Shown: positions 1 through 8,992, counted from the first letter of the stretch. The stretch is 64,000 nucleotides of DNA from Pseudoduganella danionis (GCF_009720775.1 NZ_WNKW01000002.1:682001-746000); one strand, 5' to 3'. A program made the numbers and translations. Notes: generated from the sequence alone by a model not told the origin.

Positions 1-296
1 TGCTGGTAGTAATCGCTGAAATCAAAGATGTCCCGGTAAAACTGGCGGCAGCAGCAGGTCAGATTGAACAATATCTGGTGAACAAGAAGAATAAAGATGC
101 GGCGGATGCGGAACTGGCACGTCTGCGCGGCAAAGCCAAGATTGAATACCTGAATGGCCGTCAACCGCCTGAGAAAGCTGCTGCGCCGGCAAGCGCTCCA
201 GCGGCGGTCGAAGCGCCTGCGGCGGTCACCAGCGATAAATCGGAGGCTAAAGCCGATGATGCGGCCACGGCGCGTGGCGTTGCTGGTCTGAAATAA
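1..296 (+). CDS. epsD: C-terminal end of EpsD-family peptidyl-prolyl isomerase (partial)
   Basis: An open frame enters from the left edge (frame of position 3) and stops with TAA at 294-296. The visible part begins LVVIAEIKDVPVKLA and contains KIEYLNG, as at the end of EpsD-type, SurA-like foldases of exopolysaccharide loci. It continues into an Ala/Pro/Glu-rich tail that is probably disordered. A GTG at 78 could be misread as a start, but coding sequence clearly continues upstream of it. The assignment rests mainly on position directly before epsE, epsF and epsG, which is the usual EpsD slot. The expected role is folding of exported components in the periplasm. The parvulin domain itself is outside the window, so the call is moderate. 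Confidence 0.6.
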   Translation, partial: LVVIAEIKDVPVKLAAAAGQIEQYLVNKKNKDAADAELARLRGKAKIEYLNGRQPPEKAAAPASAPAAVEAPAAVTSDKSEAKADDAATARGVAGLK

Positions 297-324
297 ATTT
301 TTCTGACAGATAAGAGGTCGCATC

Positions 325-1116
325 ATGATGAAACAACTGACAAAATGGTTCGCTTTGCTGGCGCTACTGCTGATGGTTGGCGGTGCTCAGGCGGCAGACG
401 CAGTGCTGGGTCCAGGTGATATTCTTAAAATCACCGTGTACGGTAATCCCGATCTGGCGACAGAGACCCGGGTGAGTGACGCCGGAACAATCACGTTCCC
501 ATTATTGGGACCGGTTGAAATTGGCGGCTTGACTGCAATCAGCGCTGAGAAAAAACTGGGTGGTTTGCTCGAAAGCGGTGGTTTTCTGCGTAAAGCACAA
601 GTCAGTATCCTGATCACGCAAATTCAGAACCAGCAAATTTCAGTACTCGGCCAGGTAAATCGTCCGGGGCGCTATCCGATTGAAGGACGCCGCAGCGTAC
701 TGGATATGCTGGCGATGGCGGGCGGCATTGCTGCCGACGGCGGTGATGCTGTGTCGCTGATCCGTAAGCGCAACGGCACCACCACCAAGGAAATTGTGGA
801 CATCATCGGTATGGTGCGTAGCGGCGAGCTGAACAAAGATCTCGAACTGGCAGCGAATGACGTGCTGTATGTCGAGCGCGCACCACGCTTCTATATCTAC
901 GGCGAAGTTCAGCGGCCTGGTCCAGTACGTCTTGAACGCTCCATGACCGTTTTGCAAGCGCTGTCGGCGGGCGGTGGTCTGACACCTCGTGGAACGGAGC
1001 GCGGTATGGTGATTAAACGTCGCGACGTCAACGGTAAACAGCAAGTGCTCGATGCTAAGCAGGATGATCTGGTTCAGCCTGATGACGTAGTGTATGTTAA
1101 GGAAAGTCTGTTTTAA
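325..1116 (+). CDS. epsE: Polysaccharide export outer-membrane protein EpsE (Wza family)
   Basis: The 263-residue protein has a Sec signal peptide of about 23 residues (MMKQLTKWFALLALLLMVGG, then AQA|AD). There is no lipobox Cys, unlike E. coli Wza. The Poly_export domain follows at once (VLGPGDILKITVYGNPDL, residues 28-110). Two SLBB segments come next (ISVLGQVNRPGRYPI and FYIYGEVQRPGPVRL). Proteins of this family form the periplasm/outer-membrane conduit for exopolysaccharide. AAGAGG at 311-316 precedes two adjacent ATGs (325, 328); either could start. The order epsD-epsE-epsF-epsG matches the methanolan-type eps cluster. A strong hairpin separates it from epsF. Confidence 0.9.
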   Translation: MMKQLTKWFALLALLLMVGGAQAADAVLGPGDILKITVYGNPDLATETRVSDAGTITFPLLGPVEIGGLTAISAEKKLGGLLESGGFLRKAQVSILITQIQNQQISVLGQVNRPGRYPIEGRRSVLDMLAMAGGIAADGGDAVSLIRKRNGTTTKEIVDIIGMVRSGELNKDLELAANDVLYVERAPRFYIYGEVQRPGPVRLERSMTVLQALSAGGGLTPRGTERGMVIKRRDVNGKQQVLDAKQDDLVQPDDVVYVKESLF

Positions 1117-1123
1117 GCCGTGG

Positions 1124-1154
1124 GCCTGAGTTAGTACTTTGGTTTAACTCAGGC
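1124..1154 (+). terminator. Perfect 10-bp hairpin between epsE and epsF
   Basis: GCCTGAGTTA (1124-1133) and TAACTCAGGC (1145-1154) pair perfectly around an 11-nt loop. Two G-T wobbles could extend the stem outward. No U-tract follows, only TTCTGTCTGC, so this is more likely a transcript-stabilising or partially terminating intercistronic hairpin than a full terminator. It ends 31 bp before the epsF start. Confidence 0.6.
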
Positions 1155-1185
1155 TTCTGTCTGCAATTCTTGTGAGAGTGTTTCC

Positions 1186-2589
1186 ATGAACCTTACCCAA
1201 TTCCTGCACGTCCTGCGCGCCCGTAAAGGGATCGTGCTTATGGTGCTGTTGGTTACAGTCGTTGCCACGACTATCGTTAGTCTGGTCCTGCCTAAAACCT
1301 ACAAGGCGACTGCCTCCATTCTTTTGAACTACAAAGGTGTCGATCCTGTAACGGGGCTGACGATGCCGGGGCAACTGATGCCCGGATATATGGCAACCCA
1401 GACAGATATTATCGGCAGTAAGAACGTTGCGCTGCGCGTAATTGATCGCTTGGGCTTGGCGACGAATCCGACGGTGATTCAGCAATTTAATGATTCCACG
1501 GAAGGCAAGGGCACTGTACGTGACTGGCTGGCCGACTTATTGCTCAAGAAGCTGGAGATTGTTCCGTCGCGGGAAAGTAGCGTAGTGGAAATTAGCTTTA
1601 AGGGCAACGACCCTGCATTCGTTGCCGTGGTTGCTAATACCTTTGCGGATGAATATCAGAAGATCAGCGTTGCGTTGAAAGTCGAACCTTCCAAGAAGGC
1701 CGCCGCCCACTTCAATGAACAGTTGAAGCAATTGCGTGACAATGTGGAAGCGACCCAGTCGCGCCTGTCGAAGTATCAGCAGGAAAATGGCATTGTCAGC
1801 GTTGATAACCGTCTCGACGTTGAAACCAACCGCCTGAATGATCTGTCCGCCCAGCTCGTTGCTGCGCAGGGACAATTGATGGAAGCGAATTCGCGTGCGG
1901 GCATGGCAAATGGTTCGGTTGATTCGCCTGACATCAATGGCAATCCATTGGTGCAAAATCTGCGCATAGGCCTTGGCAATGCAGAAAGCAAGTTGGCCGA
2001 GTTGTCGCAACGACTCGATCGTAATCACCCTCAGTATCAGGCTGCCAAAGCAGAGGTGGAGAAGTTGCGTACTGATCTGAATGCCGCTATCAAGAGTACC
2101 GGTAGCAGCGTTGGAAATAACGCGACTATTTTCCGTCGCCGTGAAGCGGATATCCGTGCCGCGCTGCAAGAGCAGAAACGCAAGGTTCTGGAACTGAATC
2201 GTACTCGCGACGAACTGGGTGCTCTGGCCAAGGATGTTGAAAATGCTCAGCGTGCATTTGATATCACTTCGCAGCGCTTCTCTCAGACGCATCTGGAAGG
2301 TCAGAGCGAGCAGTCCGATGTGGCCATTCTTAATCCGGCTGTGGCACCGATCGAAGCGTCCAGTCCTAAAGTGTTCCTGAATGTGCTGCTCTCGTTCGTG
2401 CTGGGCTCGATGTTGGGCGTAGGTCTGGCGCTGGCCGCTGAATTGCTGGATCGACGCGTGCGCTCCGATACTGATCTGACCGAAGCATTGGAAATCCCTG
2501 TGTTTGGGGTAATCGACTGGAATGTCACGACGCGTAAGCCTAGCCGCCTGCGTAATCTGTTGTCGCCTCGTCGTCTGCGTTTGAATTAA
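1186..2589 (+). CDS. epsF: Chain-length determinant protein EpsF (Wzz family)
   Basis: This 467-residue inner-membrane co-polymerase has the Wzz layout. A short cytoplasmic N-terminus (FLHVLRARKG) leads into TM1 at about residues 15-36 (IVLMVLLVTVVATTIVSLVL). A long periplasmic region with coiled-coil stretches follows (about 160-360, e.g. FNEQLKQLRDNVEATQSRL). TM2 is near 388-410 (VFLNVLLSFVLGSMLGVGLAL) and a basic cytoplasmic tail ends the protein. Family members set polysaccharide chain length together with the BY-kinase-like partner, which is encoded 13 bp downstream as EpsG. The start at 1186 is the only ATG that places TM1 near the N-terminus. Confidence 0.9.
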   Translation: MNLTQFLHVLRARKGIVLMVLLVTVVATTIVSLVLPKTYKATASILLNYKGVDPVTGLTMPGQLMPGYMATQTDIIGSKNVALRVIDRLGLATNPTVIQQFNDSTEGKGTVRDWLADLLLKKLEIVPSRESSVVEISFKGNDPAFVAVVANTFADEYQKISVALKVEPSKKAAAHFNEQLKQLRDNVEATQSRLSKYQQENGIVSVDNRLDVETNRLNDLSAQLVAAQGQLMEANSRAGMANGSVDSPDINGNPLVQNLRIGLGNAESKLAELSQRLDRNHPQYQAAKAEVEKLRTDLNAAIKSTGSSVGNNATIFRRREADIRAALQEQKRKVLELNRTRDELGALAKDVENAQRAFDITSQRFSQTHLEGQSEQSDVAILNPAVAPIEASSPKVFLNVLLSFVLGSMLGVGLALAAELLDRRVRSDTDLTEALEIPVFGVIDWNVTTRKPSRLRNLLSPRRLRLN

Positions 2590-2602
2590 TAAGGGAACTG
2601 CT

Positions 2603-3481
2603 ATGAATGCTCCAGTCCAATCTGTTTCTTCTGCAACTCCGACGCCACGTACTTCCGATTCCAGTATCGGTGGACTGCTGCTTGAGTCTGGCAAAATCAC
2701 ACCTGAAAATGCTGAGCGCGTGCTGCGCATGCAAAAAGAGCTGGGTATACGTTTTGGTGAGGCCGCACAGCGTCTCGGTCTGATTACAGAAAGTGATATT
2801 CAGCAGGTGCTGGCACGTCAGTTTGACTATCCCTACCTGCAGGCGGGCGAGGGCAGCTATTCGCCCAAACTGTTGGCGGCTTATCAACCATTCAGTAATC
2901 AGGTCGAGCAATTGCGTGCAATTCGCAGTCAACTGATGCTGCGTTGGTTCGCCCGTGGTCATAAGGGGCTGGTTATTATTGGTGTCGATTCGGGCGAAGG
3001 TACCAGCCTGTTCGCTGCTAATCTGGCCGTGGTGTTTTCCCAGTTGGGCGAGCATACCCTGCTGGTTGATAGCAATCTGCGTAAGCCTAGTCAGCACGAA
3101 ATCTTCGATCTGAAAGCGCGCCAGGGCCTGTCGGACATTTTGGCTGGTCGTGCCGATACGGATGTTGTGGCCAAGGTCGATGCGTTTGTCGATTTGTCCG
3201 TGCTGGTGGCTGGCACGCTGCCGCCAAATCCGCAGGAACTGTTAAGCCGGAGCAGTTTTGCTGCGCTGACTCCGCGTCTGGATCAGCACTTTGATGTGGT
3301 GCTGTACGATGTGGCACCGTTCTCGGTTGGCGCTGATGCGTTGGCGATTGCGTCGCGTGTCGGTGGTGTCCTGGTGGTGGCGCGTAAGAATCATACGCGT
3401 ATCGAAGATATCAATCTGCTGCGCGAGCAGATGCGCCACAGCGGTGCGGAAGTCATCGGATCCGTGCTGGTAGATTTTTAA
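2603..3481 (+). CDS. epsG: EpsG-like BY-kinase/ParA-type ATPase with degenerate nucleotide-binding motifs
   Basis: The protein has 292 residues. Residues about 21-80 form an MshEN/GspE-N-like module (IGGLLLESGKITPENAERVL). A BY-kinase/MinD-like domain follows from about 120. The P-loop position reads GVDSGEGTS (127-135), so the invariant Walker A lysine is absent. The Walker A' position reads LLVDSNLRKP, with Asn158 in place of the usual second Asp. Walker B is VVLYDVAP, keeping Asp236. There is no C-terminal tyrosine cluster; the chain ends GSVLVDF. Known EpsG proteins of this family partner EpsF in chain-length control. Whether this copy binds ATP or phosphorylates anything is doubtful from the sequence. 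Confidence 0.85.
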   Translation: MNAPVQSVSSATPTPRTSDSSIGGLLLESGKITPENAERVLRMQKELGIRFGEAAQRLGLITESDIQQVLARQFDYPYLQAGEGSYSPKLLAAYQPFSNQVEQLRAIRSQLMLRWFARGHKGLVIIGVDSGEGTSLFAANLAVVFSQLGEHTLLVDSNLRKPSQHEIFDLKARQGLSDILAGRADTDVVAKVDAFVDLSVLVAGTLPPNPQELLSRSSFAALTPRLDQHFDVVLYDVAPFSVGADALAIASRVGGVLVVARKNHTRIEDINLLREQMRHSGAEVIGSVLVDF

Positions 3482-3495
3482 TTTGTACATAGGAT

Positions 3496-3517
3496 AAAGC
3501 CGGCCATGCCGGCTTTT
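3496..3517 (+). terminator. Rho-independent terminator after epsG
   Basis: AAAGCCGGC (3496-3504) pairs with GCCGGCTTT (3508-3516) around a CAT loop, followed by a short T-run. It closes the epsDEFG unit 15 bp after the epsG stop and lies just before the pilin-like gene. Confidence 0.8.
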
Positions 3518-3534
3518 CCTTTCGGTTGATACCG

Positions 3535-4272
3535 ATGTCTCTTCTGACTAGGCACCCCAGGGCTGAACAAAATGGTGCAGCCCTGATGATCATGCTGGTA
3601 CTGGTTCTAGGCGCGGCAACATTGCTGATGCGGTTCGCCGAACGTCTGAATCCTGATCAGCGGCGCGAACACCTTACCCACCTGCGCCTGGCTGCAGCGC
3701 GCGATGCTCTGCAAGGCTATGCAGTTTCCCACGGGCGGCTCCCACGCCCTGCTACTTCATCTAGCGATGGCAAAGAGACTGATGCGCCGTGTTCCACTGA
3801 TGCCGATTGTACGGGTTACATACCATGGGTGACCTTAGGTATTGATGGTGTCGATGGCTGGTGGCATCTACTACGTTACAGTGTGACACCGGCATTGACG
3901 GGGAGTTCGGTGCAGCGCGACGTGGTTCCCAACAGGACGATATTGCGGCGTCTGGCTAGCGGTAAGCTCGTGTATGTCGTCGGGCAAGACGAATGCTCCA
4001 TCGCGTTGCTGTGCGCTCCGGCCATAGTATTCTCGACAGGAAAGAATAACTTCGGCGTCAGCCCGCAAGGACGACCACAGATTCAAAATGGCGCAAATGG
4101 TTTTAATATAGATGAGCTGCATAATGTCACGGCATCCCGCGAGTACATCAGCCGGGAGAAAACTCAGGAATCTGCCGCCGTGGGCGGTGAATTCGATGAT
4201 CTTGTAGTGTGGGTCGACGCCGGGCGCTTGTTGTCGTCTATGGATAGAGCATTTCAACTGCGCGGAAAGTAA
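3535..4272 (+). CDS. Pilin-like / type II secretion pseudopilin-like membrane protein
   Basis: The 245-residue protein (ATG at 3535; an in-frame TTG lies at 3526) has one N-terminal hydrophobic helix ([18 protein letters not shown]) followed by a long amphipathic helix rich in Arg/Leu/Ala ([19 protein letters not shown]). This is the architecture of type IV pilins. The pre-helix Gly14 could serve as a processing site, but the +5 Glu is replaced by Ile. The C-terminal domain has paired cysteines ([16 protein letters not shown]) and a [19 protein letters not shown] region seen in pilin-like proteins of other betaproteobacteria. It lies alone between the epsG terminator and galE. No function can be assigned; a minor pilin or surface protein is the best guess. 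Confidence 0.6.
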   Translation: MSLLTRHPRAEQNGAALMIMLVLVLGAATLLMRFAERLNPDQRREHLTHLRLAAARDALQGYAVSHGRLPRPATSSSDGKETDAPCSTDADCTGYIPWVTLGIDGVDGWWHLLRYSVTPALTGSSVQRDVVPNRTILRRLASGKLVYVVGQDECSIALLCAPAIVFSTGKNNFGVSPQGRPQIQNGANGFNIDELHNVTASREYISREKTQESAAVGGEFDDLVVWVDAGRLLSSMDRAFQLRGK

Positions 4273-4304
4273 AACGCTATTACTTAATTGCCCAAGGATT
4301 AAAG

Positions 4305-5306
4305 ATGAATATTCTCGTGACAGGGGGCTTAGGCTATATCGGCTCCCACACTTGTGTCGAACTACTCAAGACTGGGCACGCGGTCGTGGCGCTGGATAAT
4401 CTGTGTAACAGCCATCGAACCGTTGTGCAGCGGCTTAGTCAGATCACTGGCCAGCCGCTGGACTGGGTCGAGGCCGACATCCGCGACCGTGGCGCACTGG
4501 AAGCGCTGTTCGCTGCCCGCCAGTTCGATGCGGTAATCCATTTCGCTGGACTGAAAGCGGTGGGCGAGTCGGTCGAGCAGCCCTTGCGCTACTACGACAA
4601 TAATGTGACAGGTAGCCTGGTGTTGTTTGAAACCATGGCGAAATTCGGCGTGAAGACGCTGGTATTCAGCTCGTCTGCAACAGTTTATGGCGATCCGGCT
4701 TCGGTACCGATACTGGAAGACTTCCCCTTGTCGGCCACCAACCCTTATGGCCGCAGCAAGTTGATGATAGAGGAAATACTGCGCGACCTCTACAAGGCTG
4801 ATCCATCGTGGCGGATTGCCTTGCTACGTTACTTTAATCCGGTGGGCGCGCATGAAAGTGGTCTGATCGGCGAACAGCCGAATGGCATCCCGAATAATCT
4901 GGTGCCGTATGTGGCGCAGGTGGCAGCTGGCGAGCGCGAAATTCTCTCGGTCTACGGGAATGATTATCCAACACCGGATGGTACCGGCTTGCGTGATTAC
5001 ATACACGTGGTTGATCTAGCACTTGGCCACCTGGCCACCTTGCAAAAGCTGGCCGACGGTGCCGGTGTGTACACCTACAATCTGGGTACCGGACGTGGCA
5101 ATAGCGTGCTGGAAATGGTGCGCGCATTCGAACAGGCCAGCGGTAAGCCTATTCCGTACGAGTTTGCAGCGCGGCGCCCGGGCGATATCGCGGCATGCTA
5201 TGCTGATCCCGGTCTGGCTGAGCGGGAACTGGGCTGGAAGGCCCAACGCAACATAGATCAGATGTGTGCTGATTCCTGGCGTTGGCAAACGATGTCCAAG
5301 ATATAA
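4305..5306 (+). CDS. galE: UDP-glucose 4-epimerase
   Basis: The 333-residue length is normal for GalE. The N-terminal NAD-binding motif is [10 protein letters not shown] (residues 7-16). The catalytic Ser/Thr segment is SSSATVYG and the catalytic YxxxK is [21 protein letters not shown] and [11 protein letters not shown] are family hallmarks. It interconverts UDP-glucose and UDP-galactose in the cytoplasm using tightly bound NAD+. AAGGA lies about 8 bp before ATG 4305. The next gene starts 9 bp after the stop, so galE probably heads a small sugar-nucleotide operon feeding exopolysaccharide synthesis. Confidence 0.95.
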   Translation: MNILVTGGLGYIGSHTCVELLKTGHAVVALDNLCNSHRTVVQRLSQITGQPLDWVEADIRDRGALEALFAARQFDAVIHFAGLKAVGESVEQPLRYYDNNVTGSLVLFETMAKFGVKTLVFSSSATVYGDPASVPILEDFPLSATNPYGRSKLMIEEILRDLYKADPSWRIALLRYFNPVGAHESGLIGEQPNGIPNNLVPYVAQVAAGEREILSVYGNDYPTPDGTGLRDYIHVVDLALGHLATLQKLADGAGVYTYNLGTGRGNSVLEMVRAFEQASGKPIPYEFAARRPGDIAACYADPGLAERELGWKAQRNIDQMCADSWRWQTMSKI

Positions 5307-5315
5307 GGGATCTGC

Positions 5316-6476
5316 ATGAAAGCAATGATACTGGCTGCGGGTAAGGGCACGCGCGTACGTCCGCTTACCTATGATTTGCCCAAGCCCATGATCCCCATCC
5401 TGGGCAAGCCAGTGATGGCCTATCTGATTGAACATTTGCAAAAGTATGGCGTGACAGAAATCATGGTCAACGTCAGCTACCTGCATGAAAAGATAGAAGA
5501 GTATTTTGGCGAAGGCCATCAGTTCAACGTACAGATCGGCTACTCCTTCGAGGGCTACACCACGGATGAGGGCGAAGTCGTGCCGCAGCCGCTGGGTTCG
5601 GCGGGTGGCATGAAGAAAATCCAGGAGTTCGGTGGCTTCTTCGACGACACGACCATCGTGTTGTGCGGTGACGCGCTGATCGATCTGGATATCAAGTCGG
5701 CGCTGTTCGAGCACCGCCGCAAGGGCGCGCTGGCCTCTGTCATCACCAAGGAAGTGCCGTGGGACAAGGTGTCGAATTATGGCGTGGTGGTGACGGACAC
5801 GGATGGCCGTATCACGGAATTTCAGGAAAAACCCAGTCAGCAGGATGCCAAATCGAATTTTGTCAGCACCGGCATCTATATTTTCGAGCCTGAAGTCATA
5901 GACCTGATTCCTTCCGGCCAGACCTTTGATATCGGTTCGGAGTTATTTCCGTTGCTGGCCGAGAAAGGACTGCCGTTCTACGCCCAGACGCGCAACTACA
6001 ACTGGATAGACATCGGTAGCGTTTCGGACTATTGGGAAACCTGTCAGAGCGTACTGATGGGGGAGGTCGCGAACCTGCACATGCCCGGCATACAGATCAA
6101 TGATGGTTTGTGGGTGGGCTTGAATACCAGCATAGACTGGGAAGGCACGCGTATCGAAGGTCCCGTCTATATTGGTTCGGGCACGCGCATCGAGGCCGGC
6201 GTGCATATCGTCGGGCCGACCTGGATAGGCCATGGCAGCCATATCTGTGCCGGGGCGGAGGTGGTGCGCAGTGTACTCTTCGAATACACTAGGGTGTTAC
6301 CGAATGTTTCTTTAAACGAAATGATCGTGTTTAAGGATTATAGTGTCGACCGCTGTGGCGAGATGAAGCACGTCTCCGAAACCCATCCCGACTCGTGGGC
6401 CAATGCACGCGATCGGCGTAGCAAGCGGCGCACGGCGCAAGATAGCGAATTAACCAAAAAGAGAAATATTGCATGA
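5316..6476 (+). CDS. Sugar-phosphate nucleotidyltransferase with left-handed beta-helix domain
   Basis: The 386-residue protein begins with the NTP-transferase signature MKAMILAAGKGTRVRPLTYD, followed by LPKPMIPILGKP, so nucleotide and sugar-phosphate binding residues look intact. An acidic metal-binding motif (LCGDALIDLD) lies near residue 115. From about 255 onward, hexapeptide-like repeats (GTRIEGPVYIGSGTRIEAGV) form a LbH domain. The C-terminus is basic and likely disordered. Relatives are annotated mannose-1-phosphate guanylyltransferase or glucose-1-phosphate nucleotidyltransferase, and sequence alone does not fix the substrate. The 4-bp overlap with manC (ATGA at 6473) suggests translational coupling and a GDP-sugar role. 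Confidence 0.85.
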   Translation: MKAMILAAGKGTRVRPLTYDLPKPMIPILGKPVMAYLIEHLQKYGVTEIMVNVSYLHEKIEEYFGEGHQFNVQIGYSFEGYTTDEGEVVPQPLGSAGGMKKIQEFGGFFDDTTIVLCGDALIDLDIKSALFEHRRKGALASVITKEVPWDKVSNYGVVVTDTDGRITEFQEKPSQQDAKSNFVSTGIYIFEPEVIDLIPSGQTFDIGSELFPLLAEKGLPFYAQTRNYNWIDIGSVSDYWETCQSVLMGEVANLHMPGIQINDGLWVGLNTSIDWEGTRIEGPVYIGSGTRIEAGVHIVGPTWIGHGSHICAGAEVVRSVLFEYTRVLPNVSLNEMIVFKDYSVDRCGEMKHVSETHPDSWANARDRRSKRRTAQDSELTKKRNIA

Positions 6477-7888
6477 AAATTTACCCGGTAATCCTGTCCG
6501 GTGGGTCTGGAACCCGTTTGTGGCCGCTTTCGCGTGCGGTATTGCCTAAGCAGCTACTGCCACTTGTTTCGGAACGTACGATGCTGCAGGAAACCGCATT
6601 GCGCCTGCATGAGCGCGCGCAGATGCAGGCGCCGTTGATCGTATGCGGCAACGAGCACCGCTTCCTCGTGGCAGAGCAGATGCGTGAAATTGGCATTGAC
6701 CCGCTCGGCATACTGCTGGAGCCTGTAGGCCGCAATACGGCACCCGCGGTGGCTGCCGCCGCGCATTATCTGCGCGCCATCGATCCGGACGCGGTGATGC
6801 TGGTGTTGCCGGCTGATCACGTGATCGAACATGTCGGTGCTTTCTTTGCCGCCATCGGTCATGCTGCTGCGCTGGTCGAGCAGGGCGCTTTGGCGACTTT
6901 CGGCATTGTGCCGACGGCGCCGGAGACGGGCTATGGCTACATTCGTAGCGGCGCCGCCGCAGCCGCGCCACACTGCTATGCGGTCGATAGCTTCGTCGAG
7001 AAGCCGGACCGTGCCAAGGCGCAGGGCTTTGTCGATGCCGGCAATTACTACTGGAATAGTGGCATGTTCCTGTTCCGCGCCGAAGTCTATCTGGCGGAAT
7101 TGCAGAAGTATTCGCCTGCCATCGCCGACGCCACTGCGACGGCAGTGGGCAAGGATTACCGCGATCTGGATTTCTGCCGTCTGGACGAGGCTTCGTTCAC
7201 GGCATGCCCATCGGATTCGATCGACTATGCCGTAATGGAACATACCAAGCACGCCATCGTGGTGCCGGCCGACATAGGCTGGAGCGACGTTGGTTCGTGG
7301 TCGGCCCTGTGGGAAGTTCAGCCGCACGACGGGCACGGTAATACGACCCGCGGCGACGTCTATCTGGATGACGTGAGCGGCTCGCTGGTGCGTGCCGAGA
7401 GCCGTATCGTCGCCGTCATCGGCGTGCAGGATCTGGTGGTGGTGGAGACCAACGATGCGGTGCTGGTCGCGCACAAGGATCAGGTGCAGCGCGTGAAGAA
7501 CGTGGTTGATCATTTGAAGACCAAGCAGCGTACCGAGCACCTGCACCATACCAAAGTGTATCGTCCATGGGGTTGTTACGAAGGGATTGATGTCGGCGAG
7601 CGTTTCCAGGTCAAACGGATTACCGTCAATCCGGGCGGCAAACTGTCGCTGCAGATGCATCACCATCGTGCCGAGCACTGGATCGTGGTCAGCGGTACGG
7701 CCGCGGTAACCTGTGGCGATAAAGTTACGCTGCTGACGGAAAACGAATCGACCTATATTCCTATCGGCATGACGCACCGGCTGGAAAATCCCGGTAAATT
7801 GCCTCTGCATCTGATTGAAGTACAGTCTGGCAGCTATCTGGGCGAAGACGATATCGTACGCTTTGAAGATGTGTACCAGCGTGCCTAA
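6473..7888 (+). CDS. manC: Mannose-1-phosphate guanylyltransferase / mannose-6-phosphate isomerase
   Basis: This 471-residue bifunctional type II enzyme has an N-terminal guanylyltransferase with ILSGGSGTRLWPLSR (residues about 7-21) and LPKQLLPL. The central FVEKPDRAKAQGFVDAGNYY region binds sugar phosphate. A C-terminal cupin isomerase domain (about 360-471) carries RPWGCYEGIDVGERFQVK and the metal-binding HHHRAEHW segment. It makes GDP-mannose for polysaccharide synthesis. The start overlaps the previous gene by 4 bp. A strong terminator follows 27 bp after the stop. Confidence 0.93.
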   Translation: MKIYPVILSGGSGTRLWPLSRAVLPKQLLPLVSERTMLQETALRLHERAQMQAPLIVCGNEHRFLVAEQMREIGIDPLGILLEPVGRNTAPAVAAAAHYLRAIDPDAVMLVLPADHVIEHVGAFFAAIGHAAALVEQGALATFGIVPTAPETGYGYIRSGAAAAAPHCYAVDSFVEKPDRAKAQGFVDAGNYYWNSGMFLFRAEVYLAELQKYSPAIADATATAVGKDYRDLDFCRLDEASFTACPSDSIDYAVMEHTKHAIVVPADIGWSDVGSWSALWEVQPHDGHGNTTRGDVYLDDVSGSLVRAESRIVAVIGVQDLVVVETNDAVLVAHKDQVQRVKNVVDHLKTKQRTEHLHHTKVYRPWGCYEGIDVGERFQVKRITVNPGGKLSLQMHHHRAEHWIVVSGTAAVTCGDKVTLLTENESTYIPIGMTHRLENPGKLPLHLIEVQSGSYLGEDDIVRFEDVYQRA

Positions 7889-7914
7889 GCGGGCACGATA
7901 ACGCTATAATCGAG

Positions 7915-7941
7915 ACGGAAGCTGCGGCTTCCGTTTTTTTT
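7915..7941 (+). terminator. Rho-independent terminator after manC
   Basis: ACGGAAGC (7915-7922) pairs with GCTTCCGT (7927-7934) around TGCG, with eight consecutive T (7934-7941). It ends the galE-nucleotidyltransferase-manC unit and lies 15 bp before the next start codon. Confidence 0.85.
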
Positions 7942-7955
7942 GAAAGCTGACTTAC

Positions 7956-8969
7956 TTGCGCCATATTTTTCTATTCTGTGCAGCCATGTCGCTGCTGACT
8001 GCTGTTCATGCCCAGTTTCTGCCGGCGCGCGGCCTGACTGCGGCGCAACTGGCTGTGGTTGTCAATGACGATGAGCCGAACAGCGTCGAAGTCGGCGAGT
8101 ATTATCGCAAGGCACGCGGCATCCCGGCCGCCAACATCGTCCACGTGCAGATCCCGCATACTCCGCGCAAACTCGACGCGGAGGAGTTTGAGGCACTGAA
8201 AGGCAAGATCGACGCTAAATTGGCGCCGGAGATACAGGCCGTGCTGATGGTGTGGACGGCGCCGTATGCGGTGGAGTGCAATTCCATTACAGCAGCCTAT
8301 ACGCTGGGACTGGATAGTGCCTTGTGCGCCAAACCCTGTGGTCCGGCCAAGCCTAGCGCCTACTACAACTCGCCCAGCGCGCGGCCGTATAGCGAGCTGA
8401 AATTGCGTTTGTCGATGTTGCTGCCTACCGATAACGTCGAGAACGCCAAAGCGCTTATCGACCGTGGTGTGGCCAGCGGATTTTCTGTGCCTCAGGCCAG
8501 CGCGTATTTTCTGCAGACCAGCGATGCTGCACGGAGTAGCCGGGCACGGTTTTTCCCCCGTTCGATGGTATTGCCGCAGCAAAAGCTGACCATCAAGACA
8601 ATGCAGGCGGACAGTATCGAGCAGGTCAGCGATATCATGCTGTATCAGACGGGACTGGCCAGCGTACCCAAGCTGAATACGCTTAAATTTCTCCCTGGCG
8701 CGCTAGCCGATCACCTGACTTCTTTCGGCGGTGATTTGCTGGGCGAGCGCCAGATGAGCAGCCTGCGCTGGCTCGATGCCGGTGCAACGGCCAGCTATGG
8801 CACCGTGTCGGAGCCTTGCAACCATTGGCAGAAATTCCCTAACTCTACCGTGCTGCTGAGCCAGTATCTACGCGGCGCCAGTGCGATCGAAGCCTACTGG
8901 AAAAGTGTCGCCTGGCCGGCCCAGGGCCTGTTTATCGGCGAACCGCTGGCCGCACCCTACCGCCACTGA
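7956..8969 (+). CDS. TIGR03790-family secreted protein of unknown function
   Basis: The 337-residue ORF opens at a TTG (7956). That start is preferred because it gives a clean signal peptide (MRHIFLFCAAMSLLTAVHA|Q); the next ATG (7986) would cut the signal short. The mature part begins LTAAQLAVVVNDDEPNSVEV and contains YYRKARGIPAANIVHV and SALCAKPCGPAKPS. These features are typical of the uncharacterised TIGR03790 family, whose members often occur in genomes with PEP-CTERM/exosortase systems. The C-terminus (SQYLRGASAIEAYWKSVAWP, GLFIGEPLAAPY) is also characteristic. The active chemistry is unknown. The ribosome-binding site is weak, which fits a poorly translated TTG gene. Confidence 0.7.
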   Translation: MRHIFLFCAAMSLLTAVHAQFLPARGLTAAQLAVVVNDDEPNSVEVGEYYRKARGIPAANIVHVQIPHTPRKLDAEEFEALKGKIDAKLAPEIQAVLMVWTAPYAVECNSITAAYTLGLDSALCAKPCGPAKPSAYYNSPSARPYSELKLRLSMLLPTDNVENAKALIDRGVASGFSVPQASAYFLQTSDAARSSRARFFPRSMVLPQQKLTIKTMQADSIEQVSDIMLYQTGLASVPKLNTLKFLPGALADHLTSFGGDLLGERQMSSLRWLDAGATASYGTVSEPCNHWQKFPNSTVLLSQYLRGASAIEAYWKSVAWPAQGLFIGEPLAAPYRH

Positions 8970-8992
8970 ATCCGCGTGGAGGTCCTGAGCGG

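Noticed and set aside
7905..7910. Perfect TATAAT just before the manC terminator
   Set aside because: No acceptable -35 element at 16-18 bp, and any transcript would start inside the terminator hairpin.
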